From contig JBCDJJ010000019.1 of assembly GCA_038747915.1 (NCBI GenBank), positions 1-47,212 of the forward strand: a stretch of DNA of 47,212 nucleotides, written 5' to 3'. Position numbers and translations under genes: made by a program. Numbering within the stretch: the stretch's first letter is position 1; every line of letters starts with the position of its first letter. This DNA is from JBCDAP01 sp038747915. Its GTDB lineage: Bacteria > Planctomycetota > Phycisphaerae > Phycisphaerales > UBA1924. Shown here in pieces: positions 8,330 to 16,023 of this stretch. Below the pieces are notes generated by a model, which was given only the letters and a program-made list of their open reading frames with translations, did no database searches and was not told the DNA's origin.

Positions 8330-11068
8330 TTAGTGGCAACTGACTTGTGCGATGACCATCGTCTCGACATCGCTCGCGTTGACCTGGGCATTGCCATCAA
8401 CATCGCCGCCCCCGGAGGGCATGGCCGCCAAGGTGAGCGCGATGTCGAAGGCGTCAGCGGTGGCGAACGGTGGGGCGATGTCGAACGGGTGGCAGGGCTT
8501 GAAACGGTCGCGGGCGTCGGTGCGGGTGATGTAGGCCGCGAGGCAGGCGCGGTCGGCCTCGTCGATGACAGCATCGGCGTCGAGATCGACGGGGTTGGCG
8601 TCGAACGCAGCGAGGTCGGCACCGTCGATGGCGCCGCTCGCGTCGAGGTCGAAGGAGGGTGTTGGGTCAGCAAGGGCCGCGATCTCGGCAGGGTCGAGGG
8701 CCCGGCGAAAGAGGCGGAGTTCGTCGATGCGGCCATCGAAGGGGCGGTCTCGTTGAGGCTGGTTGCCAACCGCGACGGGCACGTTGGGGTCGGTGGCGAT
8801 CGCACCGGCTTTGGAGCGGGCGCCGACCTCGGTGCCGTCTTGATAGAGCCGCATCGTCGCGCCGTCGTAGGTGGCCGCGATGTGGACCCATTGCCCAGCG
8901 GGGAGTGGCTCGGTGGCGACGAGGGTGTCGGTGCCGCCGATGTCGGTTTTGAGGCGCAGGCGGATCGCGTGCGCGCCGGGGGTGCCGATGGTGCTGAGCA
9001 TCCAGTAGTGGTCGTTTTCGTTGACACCGGTGGATTTGGAGAGAATGCGGGCGTCGTGCTGACCGAAGTCGTCGGCGTTGACCCAGGCCGCGATGGTGAG
9101 CCCTTGAGCGACGATGTCGAGGCTCGGGAGGTCGGCGGCGTCGTCCTGGCCATCGAACTCGAGGGCGAAGCCCGCCGCACCGGAGCGACTCGGCGCCCAA
9201 GTGGCCTCGTCGAGGCTCATGTGGAGGAAGCCGGAGGCGGTGTCGTTGGCGATGTCGCCGGCACCCTCGTCGAAGCGCCACTCGCCGAACTGGTCGCTCG
9301 GCAGGGCTTGGATGCAGGGGGTGACGAAGACGTCGAGCGTGTCGGTGTCGCGCGAGAGCTCGTCCTCGATGAAGTACTCGAAGCGGTACCACCCGAGTTC
9401 GGCTGGGGTGAAGTAGGCCGTCGTTTCGTCGTCGTTGAGCACCTCCACGGGCGGGCCGGAGACCTGTCGCCATCCATCGCTCAGCAGGGCTTCGTCGGTG
9501 TCGGGGTCGGACGAGGCGGAGCCGCTCAGGACCACTTGTTGGCCGATCTCGGCGGTGATATCGGTGCCCGCGACAGCGGTCGGCGGTGCGTTGCAACTGG
9601 GGTCGGCACAGATGTTGAAGAACGACTCGGCGGTGCCGCTCGGGGCGAGATCGGTCGCGAAAGTGCGCGCGCGGAGCGTGATCGGCGCGTCGATGAAGAG
9701 CGGGGCGGTGTACAGCGCGGACGAGGCGGTGGGCCCGGTGCTGTCGAGCGTGTACCGGATCTCGGCGTTCGGCGTGGTCGTGGTGATGGTGACGGTGATG
9801 CCTCCGACATACTGGCCAGCGAACGGCTCGATCCGTGGCGTGGCTGCCGAGAGCTGACCGGTGTACCGGATGCGATGGATGCGGGCATTGAACGTCTGGT
9901 ACGTGGTGTACATGTAGTACAGGTGACCATCGGGGCCGACGCGGACCATGACGGGTTTGGCGACATCGCTCGCGAAGCGTTCGCCGCCGTCGGATGGTTC
10001 TGGCCCGAGGATGTTGATGATGCCGGTGGAGGAGCTGTTGCTGCCCCAGTTGCACACGAATAGTCGGCCGTGGTAGTCAAGCGGGAAGGGGCCGTCATCG
10101 GTGGGGTACCAAGCACCGCCGGTGATGAGCTTGTCGGCGGCGCTGCTCGATTCGATGGTGGAGTGCATCCAGACACCGCGGTCGGTGCCGATGCCGGAGT
10201 CGCCCTGGTGCCCCCAGTTGGCGCCGGGCTCCACGAGGAGGAGTTCGTCCTTCCGGCTTCCGATCGCGTCGTTCACGAAGAGCCGGGCGCCCTCGGTGTC
10301 GTTGGTCATGGTGTAGGGGTTGCGGAGGCCGAGGGCGTAGGTGGCGCGGAGTGGGCCGGCGGCCTCGTCGGCGAACGGGTTGTCGGATGGGATCGAGCCG
10401 TCGAGGTTGATCCGGAAGAGCTTGCCGGTGTAGGTCGTGAGCGATTGCACACCGTCGCCGCCGTTCCAGCCGTCGCCGGTGGTGATGTAGAGCCTGTTGT
10501 CCGGCCCGATCTCGATGGCCGCGCCGTTGTGGCTCCCGCTCGAGCCGGTGGCGTTGAATGGCATGTCGAGGAGCAGTGTCTCGCTCGCCGAGAGCGCACG
10601 CGTCGGATCGGCGGGGTCTTGCGTGATGCGTACGACGCGGTTGTGCCGCGGGTCGTGCTTCATGTAGACCGCGTAGATGTAGCCGTTAACCGCGAAGTCT
10701 GGGTCGAAGGCGAAGTCGCGGAGGCCGGACGAACGATGGCGCTCGGGGGTGCCGTTGGTGTCGACCGGTGTGTCGAAGTCGTAGTAGATGGTGGGCTCGA
10801 CCATCCACGTGTCGGTGGGTGTGTCGTAGGTGGCGGTGCGGAGTCGGCCATTGATGCGCTCGGCCCAGAAGAGACGACCGTCGGGCGCGAAGCGGAAGCC
10901 GTTGGGCGAATCAAGATCGGTGAGGACCTGCTCGTCGACGAAGCCATCGGGGAGCGTGATGGCCGCGGCTGGCGTGATGAGGATCGCACCGAGGGTGATG
11001 GTCGGGACGACCCAGCGCACAAAGACAATTGCAGAAGTCCGGAGGACTTCAGTGGCGGCTCGGAGCAT
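8330..11068 (-). CDS. Exported multidomain sugar-dehydrogenase-like protein with LamG and dockerin-like tail
   Basis: A 912-residue secreted protein. Domains in order: signal/anchor helix (1-36); six-bladed soluble glucose/sorbosone-dehydrogenase-like propeller (about 40-405), with the SGSHNGAAIEIGPD motif (His180, matching the catalytic His of PQQ sugar dehydrogenases) and GLRNPYTM; a chitobiase-C-like beta domain with the typical AEIRYTLDSTGPTASS signature (about 412-483); a PKD/REJ-like beta domain (about 495-582); a LamG/concanavalin-like jelly roll (about 592-800); and two dockerin-like EF-hand segments (about 805-850 and 885-905, DxDxxGxxxxxD type). It probably oxidises or binds a sugar or polysaccharide outside the cytoplasm; PQQ dependence is inferred from the fold. 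Start 11068 was chosen because GGAG lies 7 bases before ATG and the signal peptide begins there; an upstream in-frame start at 11128 is rejected. Confidence 0.88.
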   Translation of the reverse strand: MLRAATEVLRTSAIVFVRWVVPTITLGAILITPAAAITLPDGFVDEQVLTDLDSPNGFRFAPDGRLFWAERINGRLRTATYDTPTDTWMVEPTIYYDFDTPVDTNGTPERHRSSGLRDFAFDPDFAVNGYIYAVYMKHDPRHNRVVRITQDPADPTRALSASETLLLDMPFNATGSSGSHNGAAIEIGPDNRLYITTGDGWNGGDGVQSLTTYTGKLFRINLDGSIPSDNPFADEAAGPLRATYALGLRNPYTMTNDTEGARLFVNDAIGSRKDELLLVEPGANWGHQGDSGIGTDRGVWMHSTIESSSAADKLITGGAWYPTDDGPFPLDYHGRLFVCNWGSNSSSTGIINILGPEPSDGGERFASDVAKPVMVRVGPDGHLYYMYTTYQTFNARIHRIRYTGQLSAATPRIEPFAGQYVGGITVTITTTTPNAEIRYTLDSTGPTASSALYTAPLFIDAPITLRARTFATDLAPSGTAESFFNICADPSCNAPPTAVAGTDITAEIGQQVVLSGSASSDPDTDEALLSDGWRQVSGPPVEVLNDDETTAYFTPAELGWYRFEYFIEDELSRDTDTLDVFVTPCIQALPSDQFGEWRFDEGAGDIANDTASGFLHMSLDEATWAPSRSGAAGFALEFDGQDDAADLPSLDIVAQGLTIAAWVNADDFGQHDARILSKSTGVNENDHYWMLSTIGTPGAHAIRLRLKTDIGGTDTLVATEPLPAGQWVHIAATYDGATMRLYQDGTEVGARSKAGAIATDPNVPVAVGNQPQRDRPFDGRIDELRLFRRALDPAEIAALADPTPSFDLDASGAIDGADLAAFDANPVDLDADAVIDEADRACLAAYITRTDARDRFKPCHPFDIAPPFATADAFDIALTLAAMPSGGGDVDGNAQVNASDVETMVIAQVSCH

Positions 11069-11314
11069 TGAGGCACTCCAGCGGGGATGTTGCTGAGTGC
11101 ATCGTGAGGCGGGAACGGTGCGACGCACGGCCTTTGCGGGATTTCAACTATTTTTGAGTGGGTTGTTGGTAGTGGTGCGATGTGCGGTTGATTCTTCCGC
11201 TCTTCTGATCGTTTTGTGGACTCATCCTTCGATCGTTCGGCACGTGCCCGGTGGCTCGATCGAGCGGTCGTGTGATCGCGGAACAATCGTTCGGGGGTCT
11301 ACGCTTCGTTCTAT

Positions 11315-12472
11315 ATGACTTCGACCAACGCACCGACGCAGAACCCCGCCAATCTCCTGGGCCTCGACTACCGCGCGGAGGTCGTGCCGGGCGGGCCCGT
11401 CGGCACGCCGCCGGTGCCGATCATCGATGCGCACTGCCACATCAACGGCGGGCGGGCCGCGAGAATCTTCGGGCAGGTGATGACCGCCTACGGGATCGAG
11501 CGGGTCTACTCGATGACGGTGCTGGATGTCGCTGCCGATGTGCGCGAGGCGCTGGGTGACCGGATCCGGTTCATGGCTGTGCCGCGGTTCACCGCGAAGG
11601 ACAAGCTGACGGCGTTCACCACCGGCTATGTGGACGATCTCGACATCTGGCACACCGAGTTCGGCGCCCGGATCATGAAGATCTGGAACGCGCCGCGGTG
11701 GCGGATGTTCGCCAAGCAGATCGCCGGCGGTGCGGGCCACGACCCGAAGGACTTCGTCGGGCTCGACTCGTACTGGCGCCGCAAGCACATCGACAAGGCC
11801 GTCGACCTCGGCATGGCGATCATGGTGCACACCGCGGACCCGGACACGTGGTACGCGACCAAGTACGCGGACACGGAGTTCTACGGCACGAAGGCCGAGC
11901 ACACCGACGAGTTCGAGGCGTTCGTCGAGCGGATGGCACCGCGGCCGATCATCGGGGCGCACCTGTGCGGGCTGAGCGAGGATCTGGATCGGCTCGATCA
12001 GTTGCTCACGCGGCACGACAACCTGTACACGGATGCGAGCGCGACGAAGTGGATCGTGCGGGAGATCTCCAAGCACGAGGCGGAGCGGGTCCGGGCCTTC
12101 ATGACCAAGTGGAAAGGGCGTGTGCTCTTCGGCTCGGACATCGTGACACACGACGAGCACCTGGAGAGTTCGGATCCCGACGACACGAAGTTCGCGGTGC
12201 AGCTGGCGAACACCGAGGGCGAGGCCTTCGACCTGTACGCGAGCCGGTACTGGGCCCTGCGCACGCTGTGGGAGCGGGACTGGGAGGGCCGGAGCCCGAT
12301 CGCGGACCCGGACCTGGCGATGGTCGATCCCGAGCGGTTCGACGAGCTGAGCAGCCCGCGGCTCGCCGGCAAAGCACTCGGACGCGAGCTCCTCGAGACG
12401 TTCTACCGCGGCGGGGCGGCGGAGACATTCGAGCGCTGGTACGACGGCGAGCCGGTGATGCCGGGCGGGTGA
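11315..12472 (+). CDS. Amidohydrolase-superfamily (Amidohydro_2-type) metal-dependent hydrolase
   Basis: A 385-residue cytosolic TIM-barrel protein of the amidohydrolase superfamily, the group that includes decarboxylases and lactonases acting on cyclic or aromatic carboxylates. Metal-site motifs are in order: DAHCH (Asp38, His40, His42), VHTAD (His172), GAHLCG (His216) and LFGSD (Asp275). YTDAS at 239-243 also matches the family. The substrate cannot be read from the sequence. The ATG at 11315 is at most a few bases from the expected transcription start if TACGCT (11300-11305) is the -10 box; no Shine-Dalgarno is visible. The gene stands alone, divergent from the exported dehydrogenase-like gene and convergent with the membrane-protein gene. 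Confidence 0.88.
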   Translation: MTSTNAPTQNPANLLGLDYRAEVVPGGPVGTPPVPIIDAHCHINGGRAARIFGQVMTAYGIERVYSMTVLDVAADVREALGDRIRFMAVPRFTAKDKLTAFTTGYVDDLDIWHTEFGARIMKIWNAPRWRMFAKQIAGGAGHDPKDFVGLDSYWRRKHIDKAVDLGMAIMVHTADPDTWYATKYADTEFYGTKAEHTDEFEAFVERMAPRPIIGAHLCGLSEDLDRLDQLLTRHDNLYTDASATKWIVREISKHEAERVRAFMTKWKGRVLFGSDIVTHDEHLESSDPDDTKFAVQLANTEGEAFDLYASRYWALRTLWERDWEGRSPIADPDLAMVDPERFDELSSPRLAGKALGRELLETFYRGGAAETFERWYDGEPVMPGG

Positions 12473-12507
12473 CCGGCAACGCGGATGTGAAGGCCAGGTC
12501 CGAGCCG

Positions 12508-12525
12508 CGCGCGTGAGCACGCGCG
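12508..12525 (+). terminator. GC-rich hairpin between convergent genes
   Basis: Perfect 7-bp stem CGCGCGT (12508-12514) and ACGCGCG (12519-12525) with loop GAGC, 36 bases after the amidohydrolase stop and before the convergent membrane-protein gene. It has no T-run. Confidence 0.4.
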
Positions 12526-12635
12526 ATCGATGTCATCGCGCCGGTTCGTTTTATTGCGGACGGCGCATTGATATGCCGGTCGAGCGGCGTACTCGGTCCT
12601 GATGTTCATGGTGCTTTTGACACTGGCGCGCGTAC

Positions 12636-13790
12636 TCACGCACGCGGCTCGGTGTTGGTGCGCCGAAGGAGTGGGCGCGCGCCGGCGAGAAAAGGGGCAG
12701 CGATCGGGATGACGACGCCGAAGGGAAGCAGGGCGTACACATCACCGAAGTAGCCGATGGCAAGAAAGGGCGAGGCGACGAGCGTGGCGCCGGCGCACAC
12801 GACCAAGCGGCGACGGGGTGAGGCGTTCCAACGCCAGGGGATCATGCAGATGAAGACGTATGCGGGGAATGGGAGCGCGTAGGCGGAGAGGAAGAGGCGG
12901 TAGGCGAGCCAGAACACATCGATATCACCGCTCTCAACGGCAAAGTGAATCAGTCGAATCACACCCCACGCGAGAAAACCGCCGGCGACCATCAACAGAA
13001 GCAGGCCGCTCGGCAGCGGGCGTTGAGGGTCACGACCCTGGAGGACATGGGCACCGATCGTGAACACGCCCTGCGCGAACAGGAAGTGTGTAAGGAGGTA
13101 CCCCTCGGCATCCCACCCAGGTCGATCTCCGGTGTTGCCAAGCAGGAGCATGTCTTCGCGGGCGAACCACATGCTGTAGAGACCACTCATGGTGATCAGC
13201 GCGAGGAAGAACACACCGAATCCAATGCCGAACGACCATCGGCTGACACGAGCATGACGCGTTGCGGTTCGCAGGAAGGTCACATCGAGCGCCGGGCACA
13301 GCAGAAAGCCAAACGCGAGCGGCGCCGCGGCGAAAACAACGTCGCTCGTCGGGCGAGCGCCCGACAAGGCGGGCATGGCCCAGCATTCTTGTCGGCTCAT
13401 TCCATATGCCGCGATCATCGAGAACACGGCGACCATGCCCGAAAGAAGGAAGACATGCCGGCGCAGTGCGGCCCATCCGGCGAGCACGAGGAAGCCAGCG
13501 ATCCATCCCGGCATACCAATGGCACCCAGGACGAACACGTGAAAGGCCACCGTCCACCATGTGAACCAGCGAACAGCGTGTTCGTGACGCTCGAGTATCT
13601 TTCGTCCGGTGCGTCCGCGTGCGTACCAGCCCACCGCCGCGGCCCCGATGACATTCGGCACCGCGAACGCCACCCACCCCCAGACTCCGAAGTCTCGGAC
13701 CAGCATCACCGGCAGCAGCATGCCGATGACCCAGCACCACGAGCACGCGAGGTAGATCGCAGGCGGGATGGCATGCACGAGCGTTCGCAT
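12636..13790 (-). CDS. Polytopic integral membrane protein, unrecognised
   Basis: A 384-residue, strongly hydrophobic protein with about 10-12 predicted transmembrane helices, for example around 8-30, 36-57, 75-108 (two), 112-131, 151-173, 186-209, 232-250, 263-283, 292-317, 329-349 and 355-369. Several loops hold Arg/Lys clusters such as RGRTGRK (about 59-65), which orient cytoplasmic loops. No transporter, rhomboid or enzyme signature was recognised, so the function is unknown. The ATG is preceded by TAGGACG, a short-spaced AGGA. The gene is monocistronic; a pair of REP-like palindromes lies just upstream (13815-13900). Confidence 0.75.
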   Translation of the reverse strand: MRTLVHAIPPAIYLACSWCWVIGMLLPVMLVRDFGVWGWVAFAVPNVIGAAAVGWYARGRTGRKILERHEHAVRWFTWWTVAFHVFVLGAIGMPGWIAGFLVLAGWAALRRHVFLLSGMVAVFSMIAAYGMSRQECWAMPALSGARPTSDVVFAAAPLAFGFLLCPALDVTFLRTATRHARVSRWSFGIGFGVFFLALITMSGLYSMWFAREDMLLLGNTGDRPGWDAEGYLLTHFLFAQGVFTIGAHVLQGRDPQRPLPSGLLLLMVAGGFLAWGVIRLIHFAVESGDIDVFWLAYRLFLSAYALPFPAYVFICMIPWRWNASPRRRLVVCAGATLVASPFLAIGYFGDVYALLPFGVVIPIAAPFLAGARPLLRRTNTEPRA

Positions 13791-13814
13791 CGTCCTAGTC
13801 TCGCAGATCCGGGC

Positions 13815-13900
13815 GATGGTGGCGGGAGCGTCTCACTCCCACGGCCGTGCGTTTCCAACCGTTCGACCAGCGTTCGTGGGAGCGAGGCGCTCCCACCATC
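13815..13900. repeat. REP-like palindrome pair, family A (GTGGGAGCG...CGCTCCCAC)
   Basis: Two copies of one palindromic element in opposite orientation. Copy 2 is GTGGGAGCG (13876-13884), loop AGG, CGCTCCCAC (13888-13896), followed by CATC. Copy 1 (13815-13843) begins GATGGTGG and contains GGGAG...CTCCC; it matches the reverse complement of copy 2 apart from a 3-base insertion and a few substitutions. The arrangement resembles the paired REP/BIME elements of other bacteria. It lies between divergent genes, over the likely promoter area of the aldo/keto reductase. Confidence 0.7.
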
Positions 13901-13969
13901 AACCGTCACACTCGCCCATGCGCGATGCTGTACGCTCTTCGAAGCACCGTTGTGCGAAGGAACCCACCG

Positions 13970-15022
13970 ATGAGTGACGAGTACCGTTCCCTTGGGCGCA
14001 CGGGCGTCCGTGTGAGCCCGCTGTGCCTGGGCGCGATGATGTTCGGGGGCAAGACCGAGCCCTTCGAGTCGTACGCGATGATCGACCGCGCCATCGAGGG
14101 TGGCATCAACTTCATCGATACCGCGAACGTGTACACCACCGGGCGGAGCGAGGAGGTGGTCGGCGAGGCCCTCCAACGGAACGGGCACCGCGACTTCATC
14201 GTGCTCGCGACCAAGTGTCACGGCAACATGCACAAGGAGGGGGTCAACGGCACCTCGGCGCTGCACGCCAAGCTCAATCCGAACCGGTGGGGCAACAGCC
14301 GGCGGCAGATCGTCGAGCAGTGCGAGGCGTCGCTCAAGCGTCTCAAGACCGATCGGATCGATCTGTATCAGATCCACCGGCCGCACCCGGACTGCGCGAT
14401 CGACGAGACACTCCGCGCACTGGACGATCTGGTCCGCGCGGGGAAGGTGCTCTCCCTCGGGTGCAGCACGTACGCCGCGTGGCAGGTGGTCGAGTCGTTC
14501 TGGGTCGCGAAGGAACTCGGGTTGAACCGGTTCGTGTGCGAGCAGCCGCCGTACCATCTGCTCGATCGGCGGATCGAGCGAGAGCTGCTCCCCATGGCGC
14601 GGTCCTACGGGATGGCGATCATCCCGTGGTCGCCGCTCGCGAGCGGGTTTTTGACGGGCCAATACCGGCGCGGAGAGGCGGCGCCGGCGCAGGCTCGGAT
14701 TCAGGCCGATGCGGGTCGTGGTGGGGCACTGCTGAGCGAGGCGTCGTTCGATGTGCTCGATCGGGTCGAGGCAATCGCAGCCGAGCGTGAGTGCACCGCC
14801 TCTCAGGTGGCCCTAGCGTGGAACATGGCCCAGCCCGGCGTCACCTCACCCATCATCGGTCCGCGGACGATGGAGCAGCTCGAGGACAATCTCGGCGCGA
14901 TGCAGGTGGAGCTGACCGAGGGCGACTTCGCCTCACTCGACGAGGTGGCGCCGCCCGGGCGAGCCACGGTCGAGTACTACAGCGCGATGTTCGGGCCGCA
15001 CCCGCACCGGGCGGTGACCTGA
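13970..15022 (+). CDS. Aldo/keto reductase
   Basis: A 350-residue NADPH-dependent oxidoreductase with a TIM-barrel fold that reduces aldehydes or ketones. The catalytic tetrad is visible: Asp50 (FIDTANVY), Tyr55, Lys82 (LATKCHG) and His136 (YQIHRPH). Cofactor-binding features near the C-terminus include SPIIGPRTMEQLEDNL (about 297-312), typical of the AKR family related to YajO/tas-like proteins and Kv-beta. The substrate is not predictable. Start 13970 was selected because GAAGGA precedes ATG by 8 bases and the family begins here; the longer open frame from 13847 runs through the REP-like repeats. Transcribed alone; a convergent biotin-ligase-like gene ends 28 bases downstream. Confidence 0.92.
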   Translation: MSDEYRSLGRTGVRVSPLCLGAMMFGGKTEPFESYAMIDRAIEGGINFIDTANVYTTGRSEEVVGEALQRNGHRDFIVLATKCHGNMHKEGVNGTSALHAKLNPNRWGNSRRQIVEQCEASLKRLKTDRIDLYQIHRPHPDCAIDETLRALDDLVRAGKVLSLGCSTYAAWQVVESFWVAKELGLNRFVCEQPPYHLLDRRIERELLPMARSYGMAIIPWSPLASGFLTGQYRRGEAAPAQARIQADAGRGGALLSEASFDVLDRVEAIAAERECTASQVALAWNMAQPGVTSPIIGPRTMEQLEDNLGAMQVELTEGDFASLDEVAPPGRATVEYYSAMFGPHPHRAVT

Positions 15023-15050
15023 GCGCCGGTGTGCGCGGCGGCCGTCTGAC

Positions 15051-15812
15051 CTACACGACTTCGAGCTCCCCGACGCGGCAGGCGACCTTGCCCGTCTCGG
15101 TTTCGAGAACCAAGGCGGCGCGGTGGTCGACGCCGATCAACGTGCCCTCGATCGGCGCCGCCCCTTCTTTGGTCGGCGTGAAGCGGACGGGATTCGACAC
15201 GCCCACCAGCCGGTGATCGATCAGCCGGCGGAGTTTGGGGTTGAGGCCATCGGTTTCAAGCGCACCGAGCGCCTCGGCCATGTCGTCACGGAAGCGCTCG
15301 GCGAGCGGCGGCACGTCGATGCCGCTCCACCCGAGAGTGCGGAGGCTGGTGCTGCGGCCCTGGAACGCACCGACACCGTCGTTGTCGAGGCCGATGAGGG
15401 CGTCGATGGTGAGGAGGAGGAGGTTCTGCTCTCCCTTCGGACGATCGGGGAGGACGAGACGCCTCGACTTGACGCGAGCGACGCACCGGCCCTCGCCAGT
15501 GACGCGACCGGGCCACTCGAGGGCGAGCATGGTCGACGGGCCATCGCCGGGGAGCATGGCCTCGGCAACCGCGATAAGGACCGCGGATGCCAGCAGCGGG
15601 GCACCGGCGTAATGCCTTCCTTCGGCCTGGGTCGGCCAGACGACGGTACACCAGAGCCCGCCCTCGGGTGCGGTTCGCCCCTTGCCACCGGGCAGCGAGG
15701 TGGTGTCCTGCTGGTCCGCGCGGACGCAGAATGGGACGGGGGCGCCGGCCCGCGAGAGCGTTGCCGCCTGGTGCTCGGTGCTCGGCGTGTGATCTAGTTC
15801 GATCGCGCGCAT
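15051..15812 (-). CDS. Biotin-protein-ligase-like protein with degenerate active-site motifs
   Basis: A 253-residue protein with the overall plan of a single-domain biotin-[carboxyl carrier protein] ligase: a Gly-rich loop region GGKGR...GGLW (42-53), a block corresponding to KWPND, a TSL...G...ID segment (155-166) with LAERFRDDMAEAL helix, and a small C-terminal SH3-like domain with IGVDHRAALVLETETG (226-241). The key positions differ from active ligases: the KWPND block reads LEWPGR (98-103), losing Lys, Asn and Asp, and the GRGRRGR loop is reduced to GGKGR. It could be a biotin or lipoate ligase relative with altered or lost activity. The start is good: GGAGG lies 4 bases before ATG. The assignment to the fold is moderate and enzymatic activity is doubtful. 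Confidence 0.6.
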   Translation of the reverse strand: MRAIELDHTPSTEHQAATLSRAGAPVPFCVRADQQDTTSLPGGKGRTAPEGGLWCTVVWPTQAEGRHYAGAPLLASAVLIAVAEAMLPGDGPSTMLALEWPGRVTGEGRCVARVKSRRLVLPDRPKGEQNLLLLTIDALIGLDNDGVGAFQGRSTSLRTLGWSGIDVPPLAERFRDDMAEALGALETDGLNPKLRRLIDHRLVGVSNPVRFTPTKEGAAPIEGTLIGVDHRAALVLETETGKVACRVGELEVV

Positions 15813-15853
15813 TCGGCCTCCATAGTCCGTTCGTGTGGAATATGGTTGACCGG

Positions 15854-15876
15854 CCGCACGGGTGCAAACCGTGCGG
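15854..15876. other. Perfect stem-loop immediately upstream of tRNA-Arg
   Basis: CCGCACGG (15854-15861), loop GTGCAAA, CCGTGCGG (15869-15876): a perfect 8-bp stem 6 bases before the tRNA 5' end and about 40 bases upstream of the biotin-ligase-like start on the other strand. It may guide 5' processing of the tRNA precursor or terminate upstream transcription. Confidence 0.5.
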
Positions 15877-15882
15877 ATTTGT

Positions 15883-15956
15883 GCCCCGGTAGCTCAGCTG
15901 GATAGAGCAGCGGACTTCTAATCCGCAGGTCGGTGGTTCGAATCCACCCCGGGGTG
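15883..15956 (+). tRNA. tRNA-Arg (anticodon UCU)
   Basis: 74-nt cloverleaf read by eye: acceptor GCCCCGG/CCGGGGT with a G-U first pair, D-stem GCTC/GAGC, anticodon stem GCGGA/TCCGC with loop CTTCTAA (anticodon TCT at 15917-15919), variable loop AGGTC, T-stem GGTGG/CCACC with loop TTCGAAT, and discriminator G. CCA is not encoded (TTGG follows). It decodes AGA and AGG codons. Confidence 0.95.
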
Positions 15957-16023
15957 TTGGGACGCAGGTCGTCAATCCCGCTGTCCGGGGGTATTGCGCC
16001 AGTGCTATGACGTGTGCCGCTGC

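Noticed and set aside
8183..10063. 626-codon plus-strand open frame opposite the dehydrogenase-like gene
   Set aside because: Gly/Val/Asp-rich shadow frame typical of high-GC coding DNA; the opposite strand has clear domains.
11222..12520. 432-codon minus-strand open frame over the amidohydrolase
   Set aside because: Shadow of a gene with intact metal-binding motifs; no start signal or homology seen.
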